From Prevotella sp. (GTDB taxonomy: Bacteria > Bacteroidota > Bacteroidia > Bacteroidales > Bacteroidaceae): a stretch of 64,000 nt of DNA. The stretch covers positions 1 through 64,000 of the forward strand of contig JAFRRN010000067.1 of NCBI GenBank assembly GCA_017428055.1, in the 5' to 3' direction. Shown here one piece after another: positions 63,588 through 64,000 of the stretch. The first letter of the stretch is position 1, and every line of letters starts with the position of its first letter. The notes beneath the pieces were generated by a model. The model did not search any database. It was not told the DNA's origin and saw only the letters and a list, made by a program, of their open reading frames with translations. The translations under genes were made by a program, and so were the position numbers.

Positions 63588-64000
63588 ATGTTTGAGAAGG
63601 AAATAGAAGAATACGAGCTTATCCGACAGGAGTATCAGCAAAAGATAGCCGATAGGATGGGGCATCGGCAGTGGATGGAATATAACGAGATTCTGTTCTC
63701 TGCCCATTCTTGTGCCATTGAGGGGAACTCGTTTACTGTTGACGATACGAGAATCCTTCGCGAACAGGGAATGGCAATGATTCCTGAAGGACACTCGTTA
63801 TTGGAATGTACAGAAATGGCAGACCATTTTCATGCCTTTGACTATATGGCGAGCCATATAGACCACCCTTTTGATGAAGCATTATTAAAAGAGGTGAATC
63901 GTTTGGTAACAGAACACACGCTTAATTATCGGACTCCCGAAGCCATACCTGGTGAATATACCACAGAGGACATGGCAGCTGGCGATACGGTGTTTGGTGA
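63588..64000 (+). CDS. Fic-family protein, N-terminal part (cut by window end)
   Basis: The frame starts at ATG 63588 and is open to the window end (137 complete codons). The sequence FSAHSCAIEGNSFTVDDTRI is the [ST]-x3-E-G-N inhibitory-helix type motif found at the N-terminus of class II Fic AMP-transferases, and LLKEVNRLVTEHTLNYR precedes the Fic core. The catalytic HxFx[DE]GNGRxxR loop would lie beyond the window. Adjacent TA remnants place it in an accessory block. Confidence 0.8.
   Translation, partial: MFEKEIEEYELIRQEYQQKIADRMGHRQWMEYNEILFSAHSCAIEGNSFTVDDTRILREQGMAMIPEGHSLLECTEMADHFHAFDYMASHIDHPFDEALLKEVNRLVTEHTLNYRTPEAIPGEYTTEDMAAGDTVFG

Noticed and set aside
1-64000. tRNA or rRNA genes
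   Set aside because: I looked for cloverleaf and conserved rRNA sequence and recognised none; a covariance search would be needed to exclude them.

Overview
The window reads as the chromosome of a Bacteroidales anaerobe, most likely Prevotellaceae (Prevotella in the broad sense). The support is a SusC/SusD pair, -7 promoter elements of the form TAnnTTTG, a frdCAB fumarate reductase operon, a BspA-type leucine-rich-repeat surface protein, Bacteroidetes-restricted families (DUF4831, DUF4468, DUF6155), C-terminal tails resembling type IX secretion signals, and A-rich leaders in place of Shine-Dalgarno sites.

Layout. 0-9 kb: a SusC-SusD-lipoprotein uptake locus followed by a secreted C10 cysteine peptidase. 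9-10 kb: class II aldolase. 10-12 kb: a lone AAA ATPase, a phage BRO-N remnant and a 22-bp-period repeat array. 12-17 kb: DUF4831 and NAD(P)HX repair genes, divergent from a coupled vitamin B6 operon (kinase-like/AraC fusion, pdxS, pdxT). 17-20.7 kb: accessory and repeat-rich DNA with an Rpn-type nuclease, structured sequence, a truncated FISUMP gene and GC-rich hairpins. 20.7-27.5 kb: an AraC regulator divergent from an RND efflux operon whose pump gene carries an in-frame stop. 27.7-34.5 kb: YifB/ComM, the alpha-mannosidases GH125 and GH92, and an OmpA protein. 34.7-39.5 kb: acyltransferase, parE, S41 protease. 39.9-46.6 kb: a large LRR protein with cohesin-like and dockerin-like ends, then a membrane protein, ybeY, coaD and ruvB. 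46.7-57 kb: three large secreted proteins, two of them divergently transcribed. 57-61 kb: frdCAB, with a cysteine-rich metallothionein-like tail on FrdC. 61-64 kb: a fringe with a deleted MntA/HepT pair, a 6S-like RNA candidate, DUF4468, a HigA remnant, DUF6155 and a Fic gene cut by the window end.

How it works together. The metabolic core supports fumarate respiration, PLP synthesis, glycolysis/gluconeogenesis and cofactor repair. The surface repertoire points to capture and degradation of proteins and mannose-rich glycans. The most unusual signals are: (1) intergenic arrays with an exact 22-bp period built as 6-bp arm, 5-bp loop, 6-bp arm, 5-bp spacer, with different sequences at three loci and compensatory changes at one; (2) the 26-cysteine tail on FrdC; (3) an apparently kinase-dead ThiD-like domain fused to an AraC DNA-binding domain at the head of pdxST; (4) 9-bp-period repeats, both in dispersed palindromes and immediately upstream of start codons.
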